The notes beneath the pieces were generated by a model. It was not told the DNA's origin. It worked only from the letters and a program-made list of their open reading frames with translations, and did no database searches. This document shows positions 9,516 to 18,762 of a stretch of 64,000 nt of DNA, piece by piece (the first letter of the stretch is position 1; each line of letters begins with the position of its first letter). Source of the DNA: Hyphomicrobiales bacterium (GTDB taxonomy: Bacteria > Pseudomonadota > Alphaproteobacteria > Rhizobiales > Rhizobiaceae). The stretch covers positions 186,001 through 250,000 of the forward strand of contig UCEU01000001.1 of the NCBI GenBank assembly GCA_900471485.1. Reading direction: 5' to 3'. The position numbers were made by a program, and so were the translations under genes.

Positions 9516-9637
9516 TCCTCTCCTCCCCTGTTCCTCGCCTCCATCGTGCAGACATGTCCGCAGATAGCTTTCAATAGACTTGCTGCTGCGGTTTTGAAAG
9601 GGCGTGGAAGGCGATTCCGACAGTCAGTGTCCGGTGA

Positions 9638-11149
9638 TCACCATTGTCCGAGAACTTTCATCTGTCTCTCGGGCTGTGTTGTCGTCCGCGGCAACGGCTG
9701 CCTTTGCAGGGAGGCGCAGCGCAGGACGCCGGCCGCAAGTCCCATGAATGTCCAGTAGATATACGGGATGACGTAGACGCTGCTCACAGTCGCGATCGTG
9801 ATCGCAATTGCCACGAGCGTGCCCAGCACCGCACTGGCATTCCAGTCGGCCCCTTTGGAGCTGAAGGAAAGCCTGACCAGACTGATGATCAGGACAGCCA
9901 GGATCGAGCAAAACACGGCTAACGTCACCAGACCATAGGATAAGGCAATGGCGAGGTAACTGTTGACGATATCAACAATGCCTTCGCCCTGGATCAGCGC
10001 GCGCATTTCCGGCGCGCGAAGATAGTCTGGTGATCCAAACAAGGGATTGCGACCAATGACGGTCAGCGACGCATCGAAGAGGTTCACCCGGTAATCCTCG
10101 GTATCGCCTTCCTTTCCGATGAATGGCATCAGGGCCAGTACTTTCTGGCCAAATGGCGACATGAGAATGATCGGAAGGAAGGCCGCCAGCGCAATCGCCG
10201 CGCGGGCCATGTTCGTTACCGCGCGTCTCTGGAACAGCAACGCGACCCCCACCAGGGCGATGCTGCCCATCCAGGGTCCCCGAGAGACCGTGGCGCACAG
10301 GCTGAGCAGTATCAGTCCCAGCGCAAGCATCGTCGGTTTATCCGCAAGCCTCGGCTTTCCGGCAGATAGCAGGCAGCCGATGGCGGCCATGCAGGCAAAG
10401 CCGAGGGAGATCGGCTGTACGCATGTCGCCGCCGCGCGCAACAGCCCGCTACGAAACAGATAAGGCGTGAGAATATAGGCACCCCATCCGGTCTCCACCG
10501 TCTGGAAAAGCCGCCAGACCTTGACGGCTTCGATCAGACTGACCGCTGCGATGGGGAGGAGGGCAATGACAAACGCGCAGAACGCCTTCTTGATCTCCTC
10601 GGATCCGGTCAAAAGCCGACTGAACACAAAGTAGGGAAGGAGAATATCAAGCGAGGTCACAACAACGACACGTAGAACCTCGGTGGTCTTTCCCAACCTG
10701 AAGCTCAACAATACGAGGAGCAAAACGTAGCAGATGACGAGTTTGTCGGCGACCGTCGTACCCTTGGTTTCGCGGAGCAACTTGAATGCCGTCGGTGCCA
10801 GGAAGAACATCGCCAGCACGCGGGCGGGATTGAAATCGATCAGCTTGTTGCCGAAAGGGCCGAGGCCCGCGAACACGTCGACCGCAGGCGCTGCAAACAG
10901 CAGGACGATGTAGAGATATATTGGTCGATGAGGTTGCCGGTGGCAGTAGATGCTCAGCAACACCAGGAAGACCGAGAAGATCATAAAGTTGCGGCTGACG
11001 AAGGCGACCCCCATCGTCGCGATCCAGGCGCCCGCCCACATCAGGAACTCCTGCCGTGGCACGAACGGCCTGCTATATCGCTCTGCCAGGAAAATGGCAG
11101 GCAGTGCCGCCAGATAAACGAATAGAAGGGCGCGCAAAAATTCGGGCAT
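9638..11149 (-). CDS. O-antigen ligase/Wzy-like polysaccharide polymerase
   Basis: A 503-residue membrane protein with about ten to twelve hydrophobic segments and a large periplasmic loop before the last ones, the plan of O-antigen ligase/polymerase proteins such as ExoQ. The segment ATVSRGPWMGS in a late helix fits the family's conserved region. It probably polymerises lipid-linked repeat units in the periplasm. It lies downstream of a flippase and a WecG-type transferase on the same strand, so it is the probable polymerase of a Wzx/Wzy-dependent exopolysaccharide. Confidence 0.85.
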   Translation of the reverse strand: MPEFLRALLFVYLAALPAIFLAERYSRPFVPRQEFLMWAGAWIATMGVAFVSRNFMIFSVFLVLLSIYCHRQPHRPIYLYIVLLFAAPAVDVFAGLGPFGNKLIDFNPARVLAMFFLAPTAFKLLRETKGTTVADKLVICYVLLLVLLSFRLGKTTEVLRVVVVTSLDILLPYFVFSRLLTGSEEIKKAFCAFVIALLPIAAVSLIEAVKVWRLFQTVETGWGAYILTPYLFRSGLLRAAATCVQPISLGFACMAAIGCLLSAGKPRLADKPTMLALGLILLSLCATVSRGPWMGSIALVGVALLFQRRAVTNMARAAIALAAFLPIILMSPFGQKVLALMPFIGKEGDTEDYRVNLFDASLTVIGRNPLFGSPDYLRAPEMRALIQGEGIVDIVNSYLAIALSYGLVTLAVFCSILAVLIISLVRLSFSSKGADWNASAVLGTLVAIAITIATVSSVYVIPYIYWTFMGLAAGVLRCASLQRQPLPRTTTQPERQMKVLGQW

Positions 11150-11244
11150 GGTCTACTCCACCATGCGTCGTGACCGACGCGAATTTTGCGGTGCTCGATC
11201 CACCGGGGGGCAGGGCTGCCCGAAAAAGGCGGTGAGCAGCCACT

Positions 11245-12708
11245 TCATAGCACTGCTCCATAGAAACGTGCAGCGGTCTCAAGGACCAGATGTCCAAGCC
11301 AGTAACCCACAGGCCAGGCGAGAAGCACCAGCAGTTCGAATGTGAAGCTGTTGAGGCGGTGACGCGAGTTATAGATGAATATCAACGGGATGGTCGGAAG
11401 CGCATAGAGCGCGATTGCCCAAAGTGCACCGTTGAAGCCAAACAGCCAATAGCAGAGCGGCATCGAGATGAAGAGCAACGCCGCCTTGACGAAATTGAGG
11501 ATGCCGACATAGCGCGGTTCACCAATTGCGACGTAGACGGATGTCATGATGCCGAACCGCGCCGTGATCAGGCTAAAGGAGAGGATCTGGATCATCGCGC
11601 CGGCACCCGCATAGCGGCTATCGTAGAGGACATCAACGATAAGCTGTCCGCATGCAAATATGCCGCCGGCACAGCAGAGATAGAAGAGATCGAAAGGCGC
11701 ACGCAGCTTCAGATAGAATGCACGAAGTCCTTGCCGATCCTCCCTGGCGATCTTGCTCAGGATGGGCGTTCCGACCGAAGCGTGAAGACGCGCGCCGACA
11801 CCGTCCAGCATGGCGACCAACGAGAATGCCAGGGTGTACAGTCCGAAGGTGTGCGAATTGGCCCAGTTGCCGAGCAATATACGATCGCCGTTGACCGCAA
11901 GGATCGTGAAAAACGAGGAGACCATGAGCCAGCGGCCGAACCGAAGCAGTTCGAGCGCACTGTCGCGGTCCATGCGAAAGCGATTTTCGCGGCCGGGCAG
12001 CCAGACATGGCTGAGCAACGTGACGATCATCGCGGCCGTGAGGCCGATGGCAATGCAGGCCCATACGGAATGTGTCAGCCAAGCCAGGACTATGCCAACC
12101 AGGGTTCCGCCGATCTGACCGTAAAGCTCGATCATCGTGATGCGGTTCAAGCCGAGTTGGCGGTAACTGGTCAGGTATTTTGTCGATTGGAAGCCGGTGA
12201 TCACCACTCCAAAGGAACTGACGATGATGACCATCGGGAGCTGCGGTGCCGCATAGACCGAACTCGCGGAGACCCATTCGTGCGCTGCCATATAGGCAAT
12301 CACCATGGCGACGGCGATGCAACCGATCCAGATCAGCATGCCGCGGATGATCTGGATCACCCATGCAGTGTCGAGAAATTCAGGCTCGTCGCCGCGTGCG
12401 TTCTGTATGACCGCCTGGTGCAAGCCAATATCCGACAAGAGCGCCACGATGAGTGCGACCATGGCCGCCACGGCCGCCAGACCAAAAACCTCCGGTGCGA
12501 GGAGGCGCGCCAGCAAGAGATTGCTGCCGATGCGCAAGACCTGGCTTACCGCATAGCCTCCCATCGACCATCCGGCAGCTGTCAGAACAAGCTTTCTCAC
12601 GCCAGTTTTGGGAGGTGAGTTCGCGTCGGATGCCGAGGCTGTCGCCGAAATGGCCGTCATGCTTGCCGCCTTCCCATCATTCGAAGGCTTTCTGAACTGA
12701 TAGGTCAT
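11245..12708 (-). CDS. Wzx-like oligosaccharide flippase
   Basis: A 487-residue protein with about twelve to fourteen membrane segments and the N-terminal pattern of the polysaccharide transporter family (GWSMGGYAVSQVLRIGSNLL, then LLAPEVFGLAA). It should flip undecaprenyl-linked repeat units across the inner membrane. The ATG at 12708 overlaps the stop of the upstream small ORF by ATGA. An in-frame ATG at 12660 is an alternative start. The polymerase begins about 95 bp downstream. Confidence 0.87.
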   Translation of the reverse strand: MTYQFRKPSNDGKAASMTAISATASASDANSPPKTGVRKLVLTAAGWSMGGYAVSQVLRIGSNLLLARLLAPEVFGLAAVAAMVALIVALLSDIGLHQAVIQNARGDEPEFLDTAWVIQIIRGMLIWIGCIAVAMVIAYMAAHEWVSASSVYAAPQLPMVIIVSSFGVVITGFQSTKYLTSYRQLGLNRITMIELYGQIGGTLVGIVLAWLTHSVWACIAIGLTAAMIVTLLSHVWLPGRENRFRMDRDSALELLRFGRWLMVSSFFTILAVNGDRILLGNWANSHTFGLYTLAFSLVAMLDGVGARLHASVGTPILSKIAREDRQGLRAFYLKLRAPFDLFYLCCAGGIFACGQLIVDVLYDSRYAGAGAMIQILSFSLITARFGIMTSVYVAIGEPRYVGILNFVKAALLFISMPLCYWLFGFNGALWAIALYALPTIPLIFIYNSRHRLNSFTFELLVLLAWPVGYWLGHLVLETAARFYGAVL

Positions 12709-12899
12709 GGAGTTTTCACCTGATGACGAAAGAGCGTGTCCGCCATCGTCTGAAGCACACTGGCCAAGCAGGCCATGCCGCCATTTCGTTCACCGCGCAC
12801 GTCGCCCAATTTGTCGAACATCCACAACTCTACCAAATACCAAAAGAGAGGCGTTCTCAGCCGGAACGGCTGCATTATCCTGCCTGCGTCATCGGACAA
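12705..12899 (-). CDS. Possible small protein coupled to the flippase gene
   Basis: A frame of up to 64 codons fills the gap between the WecG-type gene (stop 12928) and the flippase. It overlaps the flippase start by ATGA, which suggests translational coupling. Third positions are mostly G or C, as expected for coding DNA here. The first start is TTG at 12899, and an ATG at 12875 gives 56 residues. The product is basic with an aromatic stretch (LFWYLVELWMF). No family is recognised, and neither start has a strong ribosome site. Confidence 0.45.
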   Translation of the reverse strand: MSDDAGRIMQPFRLRTPLFWYLVELWMFDKLGDVRGERNGGMACLASVLQTMADTLFRHQVKTP

Positions 12900-12927
12900 T
12901 CACAATTACGTCTTTCGGTTAGGAAGC

Positions 12928-13725
12928 TCATGTTGCCTTCTTGGCCGGTTGCCGGCTCAGCAATTCCCTCAGAAAAAGCTGCGCCAGCGGTGCGACCGCG
13001 AACGCATATCTGCGCCAGAGGCGCCGCGGGTCGGTGCCCAGACGATGGGCCCATTCCAGGCCGTATTTGCGCATCCATTGCGGCGCGCGCGCTTTGCTGC
13101 CGACGAGGAACTCGAGCGATGCTCCAATGCAAAGGCCGATGCCGCATGCATCTGGCCGTTGTGCGAGGGCATGAGCGATCTTTTCCGACTGTGGCGAGCC
13201 GATTGCAATGAACACGAAACGCGCGGCTTCTGCGGCAGCGAAATCGACGCAGGCTTCCAGCGCGGCCGGGTTCTGCATCACGCCTTTGGGCGGCACGTAG
13301 CTGCGAAAATGCACGCTCGGATAAGCCGCCTCCATGTCACGAACGATGCCTGGATCGCCCGCGATCAGCGTTACCACGTCGCCTGCCTTGATCACGGATT
13401 GGAACAGGCGCGCCGTCAGGTCGGAACCGGTGACAAGCGGCAGATTGAGCGAGAGCGTTTGGGCAAGCGCCGCTATAGGTCTGCTGTCACACAGCGACAT
13501 CCACGCGTCGTCGTAATAAGGCGCAAGCGTTTGGTTCGAACTCAGGCGGACGACGTGATCGACGTTGGGCGTGACGACATACCGAAACTTGCTTCTGCTC
13601 TCAGTGCTCTCGACGAGCTGCACAACCGCATCCTGCCCCAGTTCGTCGAAGGGCGCGCCAAGAAAATGCCGGCGGGCTTGGCCGCCGGTTTGGGCTCCGA
13701 CCACAGGCAGTTCCAACGTAGTCAT
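12928..13725 (-). CDS. WecG/TagA/CpsF-family glycosyltransferase
   Basis: This 265-residue soluble enzyme is of the family that adds a sugar, often ManNAc or ManNAcA, to lipid-linked intermediates (CAZy GT26). Family motifs include TPNVDHVVRL near the N-terminus and IGSPQSEKIAHA, a variant of GxPkQE. The C-terminal region is amphipathic and basic, as in membrane-associated members. The ATG at 13725 has GGGG seven bases upstream and is preferred over a longer frame from 13803. It is first in the minus-strand polysaccharide operon. Confidence 0.87.
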   Translation of the reverse strand: MTTLELPVVGAQTGGQARRHFLGAPFDELGQDAVVQLVESTESRSKFRYVVTPNVDHVVRLSSNQTLAPYYDDAWMSLCDSRPIAALAQTLSLNLPLVTGSDLTARLFQSVIKAGDVVTLIAGDPGIVRDMEAAYPSVHFRSYVPPKGVMQNPAALEACVDFAAAEAARFVFIAIGSPQSEKIAHALAQRPDACGIGLCIGASLEFLVGSKARAPQWMRKYGLEWAHRLGTDPRRLWRRYAFAVAPLAQLFLRELLSRQPAKKAT

Positions 13726-14032
13726 CGCGTTTCCCCGAGTTGTCAAAAGACGTCGCGAAAAGGCCGCCCGTCCGGCAGTTTCCGGACCGGGCTGAAAGAT
13801 CACCGTTTTCGCTCTTTCCCTTTCAAACTACAGGTATGCGCAAAGTGTACAATTATCCCGCGTTCAGCATTTGGTAGTAAATATAGTACGTCGAATAGTG
13901 TTGTTTCTTGATTTGCTCATCTCGCGATAATAATAAATGATTATACATTCTTGATGTGAAATACTTGTTGCCGGGCGTAATTGATGCGAATTGTTTCGCC
14001 ATGAAATTTCCGGACGATCGAGGACGGTGACT
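13726..14032. promoter_or_regulatory. AT-rich divergent promoter region of the polysaccharide cluster
   Basis: 307 bp separate the WecG-type gene from the GT2 gene. From about 13850 to 13990 the DNA is strikingly AT-rich for this genome, with many TA steps (GATAATAATAAATGATTATA). Rhizobial exopolysaccharide promoters of this type are often bound by the zinc-finger regulator MucR/Ros. That link is inferred from composition only. No defined -35/-10 pair or operator was recognised. Confidence 0.5.
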
Positions 14033-15226
14033 GTGTTGGCCACGACGATATTCTGCCTTGCGATGTTGGCCGGTTTGGTTCTGTTGTCGGCGGTGCTGTT
14101 GTTCGCGGTCGAGTGCGTCACAGGCGTATGGCCGGCCAGATCAGAGCGCTCGGCGGAGGTCGGCACCCGCCCGTCGGCGGCGATCCTGGTGCCCGCCCAC
14201 AACGAGAGCGCCGGCCTTGCGGACGCTCTGAGGAATATCGTTGATCAGATGAGAGCCGGGGATCGGTTGATCGTCGTTGCCGACAATTGCGACGACGACA
14301 CGGCCGAGATTGCCCGGGCCGCAGGCGCCGAGGTTGTGGTGCGCAACGATCCAACGCGACGCGGCAAGGGTTATGCGCTCGATGCCGGAGTTCGGTACCT
14401 CCGGCAGGCGCCGTGTGGCATTGTGATCATTGTCGATGCCGATTGTCATATCGAGCCGAACTCGCTCGATGCGCTGGCTGGCGCCGCTGCGTCGAGTGGT
14501 CGTCCGATACAGGCAAGGTATCTTGTCCAGGCGCCGCCCCACTCCGGTCCCAATCTCGCGGTCGCCGAGTTCGCCTTCCTTGTAAAGAACCACTTGCGGC
14601 CGCTGGGACTATTCCGGCTCGGCTTGCCTTGCCAATTGACCGGCTCCGGGATGGCCTTTCCCTGGCATGTCATCGCCAGCGCGGATCTGGCGACCGGACA
14701 CCGGGTAGAAGACATGAAGCTGGGGCTTGATCTCGCTGCCGCCGGTCACCCGCCGCTTTTTTGTGATCAGGCCGTGGTGACAAGTTTCTTCCCTCATTCG
14801 GCTCAAGGCCTGGAAACGCAGCGCCAACGCTGGGAGGGCGGCCATCTATCGATGATACGCTTTGCTTTCGGCTGCCTCTTCAGGACGCGTTCGTTGGCGC
14901 TCCCCTATCTTGTCATGCTGCTGGATGTGATGGTGCCGCCGTTGACGCTTCTTGTTGCCGCGTCGATCGCTGTTTTCGCAATCGCCCTAGGCGTTGCCGG
15001 CCTGGGCTTTGGGCTTTCGCCGTTGTTGATCGCCACCGCGGCAATTCTTCTGATGTTTCTTGCCGTCGGCTCTGCCTGGTTCGTGCACGGCAGGGCGCTG
15101 CTGCCCTTCCGCGATGTCCTGCAGATAGCGCGCTACGTCGCGTCCAAGTCCAAGCTCTATCCAAAGGTGATTGCCACCGGCAAGGACAGCAGCTGGATCA
15201 GAACCGATCGAAGCAGCGGAAATTAG
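14033..15226 (+). CDS. Membrane-bound family 2 glycosyltransferase
   Basis: An N-terminal membrane segment is followed by a GT-A catalytic domain (AILVPAHNES, VVADNCDDDT, then the DxD-like IIVDADCHIE) and two C-terminal membrane segments. The QRQRWEGG motif (Q-x-x-R-W) is typical of processive or polyprenyl-linked GT2 enzymes. The GTG at 14033 follows GAGG with a 9-nt spacer and is preferred. The longest frame begins with a TTG at 13991. It diverges from the Wzx/Wzy operon and lies 39 bp before the glycosidase-like gene. It probably helps build the same polymer. Confidence 0.85.
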   Translation: MLATTIFCLAMLAGLVLLSAVLLFAVECVTGVWPARSERSAEVGTRPSAAILVPAHNESAGLADALRNIVDQMRAGDRLIVVADNCDDDTAEIARAAGAEVVVRNDPTRRGKGYALDAGVRYLRQAPCGIVIIVDADCHIEPNSLDALAGAAASSGRPIQARYLVQAPPHSGPNLAVAEFAFLVKNHLRPLGLFRLGLPCQLTGSGMAFPWHVIASADLATGHRVEDMKLGLDLAAAGHPPLFCDQAVVTSFFPHSAQGLETQRQRWEGGHLSMIRFAFGCLFRTRSLALPYLVMLLDVMVPPLTLLVAASIAVFAIALGVAGLGFGLSPLLIATAAILLMFLAVGSAWFVHGRALLPFRDVLQIARYVASKSKLYPKVIATGKDSSWIRTDRSSGN

Positions 15227-15265
15227 CTTCTCGACAGGCCCGTTTTCATCAGGGAGGATTGTGAC

Positions 15266-16804
15266 TTGCATCGCCGTGATTTCCTAAAGGTCTTGCCTGC
15301 CGCATTTCTTTCGCGCTCATTGCTGCCGACGCCGGCCTTCGCGGACGTTCCGCGCGGCAAGAAGGGCGATTTTGGCATCAATCTGGCTGGGGCCGATTAT
15401 TATACGACCGAGATGCCGTTCGCCAATCTGGCCACCCTGGCGTCGCGCTGGCGATTGCAGAAGGCAGATCAACCTTTCACCTGGGATTTGCCGTTGCCGC
15501 CGATGACGGATGACGGCTACCCGTCTTCAGTGCCTGAGGGGAGCTATATCGAGACCTTCCTGCTTTTCACCCGCTTCCGCAACTCGCTTCCTCCGGAACT
15601 TTTCGTCACCTACGAAGGTGAGGGGAAGCTTGAATATTCGGGAGGCGCCAAATTGGTCACGCGATCGCCCGGCGTCGATCAGATAAGGTGGTTGTCAACC
15701 AGCGACGAGCCGGTGACGGCACAACTCGTGGCAACGAACCCAAGCAACCCGCTGCGCAATCTGTCGCTTCGGGAAGTACCGGGGAAAGCCTCGGGGCAAA
15801 CCTTCCGGCAGGCTTTTCTGGACCGCAACGGGTCTATGTCGACAGTGCGCTTCATGGATTGGATGCAGACCAACAATTCAAAGGTCGAGGAATTCGAACA
15901 GCGACCGCCGAAAAGGCGGTTCACGCAGGCGGAGAATGGCGTCGCGCTCGAATATATGGTCGAGCTTGCCAACCGGCTGCAGACTGCGCCCTGGTTTACC
16001 CTGCCGCACAAGGCAACCGATGATTATGTGAGCCGTTTCGCGGAAATGGTCAGGACAAGCCTGGATCCGACGCTTCCTGTTTATGTCGAGTATTCCAACG
16101 AAGTGTGGAACGGACAGTTCGATCAGTCCGAATACGCGCAGGCGCAGGGACTTCGACTGGGACTTTCGTCTGATCCCTATGTCGCACAATTGCGCTTCTA
16201 TTCCCAACGCACCAGCGAAGTTCTCAAGATATGGGAGCGCGTTTTCGCGGATGAGAAGGATCGCGTCGTCGGCGTCTATGCAACCCAGGCCGACAACGAG
16301 TTCTCGGGAGAGACCGTTCTCGGCTGGGGCGATGCGATGAAATATGCAGACGTCCATGCCATCGCGCCGTATTTCGGCCGCCAGTTCGGCGACCCCGACA
16401 CCGCCGGCGAGGTTTCCAAGTGGAGCCTTGACCGGTTGTTCGATGAACTGGGCAAGGAGGTGGACGGCAGCAACAAGAAGATGATGGAGAGCCAGGCCGC
16501 CCTCGCGAAGCGGTTCGGGCTGAAAATGATGGCCTATGAGGGCGGGCAGCATCTCGGTGGCTACAACGGCGCGGAAAACGATGATCGTCTGACAATGCTG
16601 CTCGTCAAGGCCAACTGGGATCCGCGCATGGGCGATCTCTATCGCCGATATCTCGCCAACTGGAAGTCCGCCGGCGGCGGAACCTTCGTTCTCTACAATT
16701 CAATGGGCGGTTACGGCAAATGGGGAAGCTGGGGTCTGCTTGAAAACGAAGACAAGCAGACCAGCCCGAAATGGGAAGCGGTTCAGAGCATGATGAAAGT
16801 CTGA
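15266..16804 (+). CDS. Tat-exported glycoside-hydrolase-like protein of the polysaccharide cluster
   Basis: A 512-residue protein whose N-terminus carries a Tat signal (RRDFLK, then a hydrophobic stretch, cleavage near AFA at about 24-26). The body looks like a clan GH-A TIM barrel. E279 in YSNEVWN fits an acid/base residue and E425 in MAYEGGQ fits a nucleophile. I cannot assign a CAZy family. The TTG start at 15266 has a strong AGGGAGGA upstream. Its place after the GT2 gene suggests trimming or release of the polymer. Export in folded form is inferred from the twin arginine. Confidence 0.75.
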   Translation: MHRRDFLKVLPAAFLSRSLLPTPAFADVPRGKKGDFGINLAGADYYTTEMPFANLATLASRWRLQKADQPFTWDLPLPPMTDDGYPSSVPEGSYIETFLLFTRFRNSLPPELFVTYEGEGKLEYSGGAKLVTRSPGVDQIRWLSTSDEPVTAQLVATNPSNPLRNLSLREVPGKASGQTFRQAFLDRNGSMSTVRFMDWMQTNNSKVEEFEQRPPKRRFTQAENGVALEYMVELANRLQTAPWFTLPHKATDDYVSRFAEMVRTSLDPTLPVYVEYSNEVWNGQFDQSEYAQAQGLRLGLSSDPYVAQLRFYSQRTSEVLKIWERVFADEKDRVVGVYATQADNEFSGETVLGWGDAMKYADVHAIAPYFGRQFGDPDTAGEVSKWSLDRLFDELGKEVDGSNKKMMESQAALAKRFGLKMMAYEGGQHLGGYNGAENDDRLTMLLVKANWDPRMGDLYRRYLANWKSAGGGTFVLYNSMGGYGKWGSWGLLENEDKQTSPKWEAVQSMMKV

Positions 16805-16869
16805 TCGCGTCAACTCGGACGAGGACGGCGGTGTCGACTGCTGCCTGCTTCGTAAGTCTCGGGCACGGA

Positions 16870-17670
16870 CTACAACCCCGCGATCTTCCTGAGGTCGTCG
16901 GTCGCGCCAGGCGCGGTTGCCAGAACCGGAGAGCCCTTCGTCAGCCTTTCGCCTTCGGTCGGGAAAGGGTGGTACCAGCCGCCAGCTTCCTTCACTAGAC
17001 AATAGCCGGCCATGCAATCCCAGGCGTGCATGTATGGCTCATAGTAGCCGACCAGCCGGCCGGCCGCGACATAGGCGAGCATCAGCGCGCCCGAGCCGTT
17101 GCGGATGAAATTTCCGCCCGCTTGCAGCAGGTTCTCGACCATCTTACCGACAAAGGCAGGCGTCACGTAGTTGTTGGCGCCGATCCCGGTAACGGCGTTG
17201 CGGATGGTACGGGACGGGTCGAGCGTCAGCCGCCTGCCGTTGAGCGTCGCGCCGAGGCCGAGACCGGCGGCATAGAGTTCGTCGTGGCAGGGCGCAGAGA
17301 TGACGCCGACAACGGGCACGCCGTCGTGCAGAAGGCCGATCGATACGCACCAGTTGGGCATGCCGTTGACGAAGGGGCTCGTCCCGTCGATCGGATCGAC
17401 AACCCAGGTGAAACCCGACGTGCCCGTTTCAAGGCCATATTCCTCGCCAAGCACGCCGTCATCGGGATAGGCGTCCCTGAAGCGCGCGCGGATCAGGTTC
17501 TCGACCTCGCGGTCGGCGATCGAGACGACATCCTGAGGGTCGCGCTTGGTTTCGATGACGAGGGTTTCGCGGCGATTGAAGTAATCGAGCGCGACCGCGC
17601 CTGCTTCCTTGGCCACCGCAGTGGCGATCGCCAGGCGCGCTTCCAGGCCGGGTACGATATGGGAGGTCAT
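16870..17670 (-). CDS. Inositol-monophosphatase-family phosphatase of the Afu-like operon
   Basis: A 266-residue Mg-dependent sugar phosphatase with the family motifs LGEEYG (metal-binding Glu), DPIDGT (Asp ligands) and HAWDCMAGYCLVKEAGG at the C-terminal site. The family includes inositol, fructose-1,6-bisphosphate, histidinol-phosphate and PAP phosphatases. The sequence alone does not fix the substrate. It is the last gene of an operon encoding an Afu-like importer, 27 bp after the ATPase gene. Dephosphorylation of an imported sugar phosphate is the likely role. Confidence 0.88.
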   Translation of the reverse strand: MTSHIVPGLEARLAIATAVAKEAGAVALDYFNRRETLVIETKRDPQDVVSIADREVENLIRARFRDAYPDDGVLGEEYGLETGTSGFTWVVDPIDGTSPFVNGMPNWCVSIGLLHDGVPVVGVISAPCHDELYAAGLGLGATLNGRRLTLDPSRTIRNAVTGIGANNYVTPAFVGKMVENLLQAGGNFIRNGSGALMLAYVAAGRLVGYYEPYMHAWDCMAGYCLVKEAGGWYHPFPTEGERLTKGSPVLATAPGATDDLRKIAGL

Positions 17671-17697
17671 GTGAAATTCCTTAGGTAAACAGGCGGC

Positions 17698-18762
17698 TCA
17701 GCCGCTGATAATGGCGATGCCGCGGTCCTTGAAGCCGATTTCCACCTCGGTGGCCGGCGAGAAGCTTCTTTCCACAGCCGGATCGACGACGAAGAGTGTG
17801 CCGTTGCTGGTCTTCACCTCGTATTCGACATGATCGCCGAGATAAGCCGCATGAGTGATCTCGCCATTGAAGGCGCTTGCGGCAGTGCGCGGCGAAAGCG
17901 TGATGGCGTTGGGGCGAACGGCGAGTTGCGCCGGGCCGGCCTTCACGTTGCGGCCGGGTACGCGATGCTGCAGTCCCTCGACATTGATCGTCGCGCGTTC
18001 TCCCTCGACATCGACGACATGGCAGGGCAGCACATTTGCTTCGCCCATGAAGTCGGCAATGAAGGCGGATGCGGGTGCGTCGTAGAGGTCGCGCGGAGCG
18101 CCCTGCTGGGCGATCTCACCTTCCTTCATGACGATGATCTGGTCGGAAACCGCCAGCGCTTCGTCCTGGTCGTGGGTCACGTAGACGGCGGTGAAACCAA
18201 GGCGCTGCTGCAGGTCGCGGATCTCGGTGCGCACCCGGCGGCGCAGACGCGCGTCGAGGTTGGATAGCGGTTCGTCTAGCAGCAGAACCTGCGGCTCCAG
18301 CACCAATGCGCGGGCGACGGCGACGCGCTGCTGCTGGCCGCCGGAAAGTTCGGCTGGCAGGCGCTGCCCCATGCCGGCCAGCCCGACCAGGGCCAGCCCA
18401 TCGGCGGCTCGCTCGCGTGCCTCCTTGCGCTTGATGCCGGATGATTCCAGCCCATAGGCGACGTTGTCGAGCGCCGTCATGTGCGGGAAGAGCGCGTAGG
18501 ATTGGAACACCATCGATACGTCGCGCTCGTTGGCCGGCAGCATGGTGACGTCCTTGCCGCCGATCAGGATACGGCCGGACGACGGGTGCTCGAGCCCCGC
18601 CAGCATGCGAAGCGTCGTCGTCTTGCCGCAGCCGGAGGGGCCGAGCAGCGTGACCAGCTTATCGGGCTCGATAGTGAGCGACAGGTCCGGGATGGCGGTA
18701 AAGGCGCCGAAGGATTTCCGCACGTTCTGGAAGACGACGGAGCCGGGACGGGTGGTGCTCAT
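17698..18762 (-). CDS. ABC importer ATP-binding protein (AfuC/FbpC-like)
   Basis: A 354-residue ATPase with Walker A GPSGCGKTT, signature LSGGQQQRVAVA, Walker B VLLLDEP, a D-loop SNLD and a C-terminal TOBE/OB domain of about 110 residues. It powers the fused permease gene, whose stop codon overlaps its ATG by four bases. Iron-type importers share this architecture, but the binding protein and phosphatase in the operon favour a phosphorylated sugar or cyclitol over iron. Confidence 0.92.
   Translation of the reverse strand: MSTTRPGSVVFQNVRKSFGAFTAIPDLSLTIEPDKLVTLLGPSGCGKTTTLRMLAGLEHPSSGRILIGGKDVTMLPANERDVSMVFQSYALFPHMTALDNVAYGLESSGIKRKEARERAADGLALVGLAGMGQRLPAELSGGQQQRVAVARALVLEPQVLLLDEPLSNLDARLRRRVRTEIRDLQQRLGFTAVYVTHDQDEALAVSDQIIVMKEGEIAQQGAPRDLYDAPASAFIADFMGEANVLPCHVVDVEGERATINVEGLQHRVPGRNVKAGPAQLAVRPNAITLSPRTAASAFNGEITHAAYLGDHVEYEVKTSNGTLFVVDPAVERSFSPATEVEIGFKDRGIAIISG

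Noticed and set aside
11290-12618. 442-codon plus-strand frame
   Set aside because: Antisense to the flippase; Asp/Arg/His-rich, no hydrophobic core or motif.
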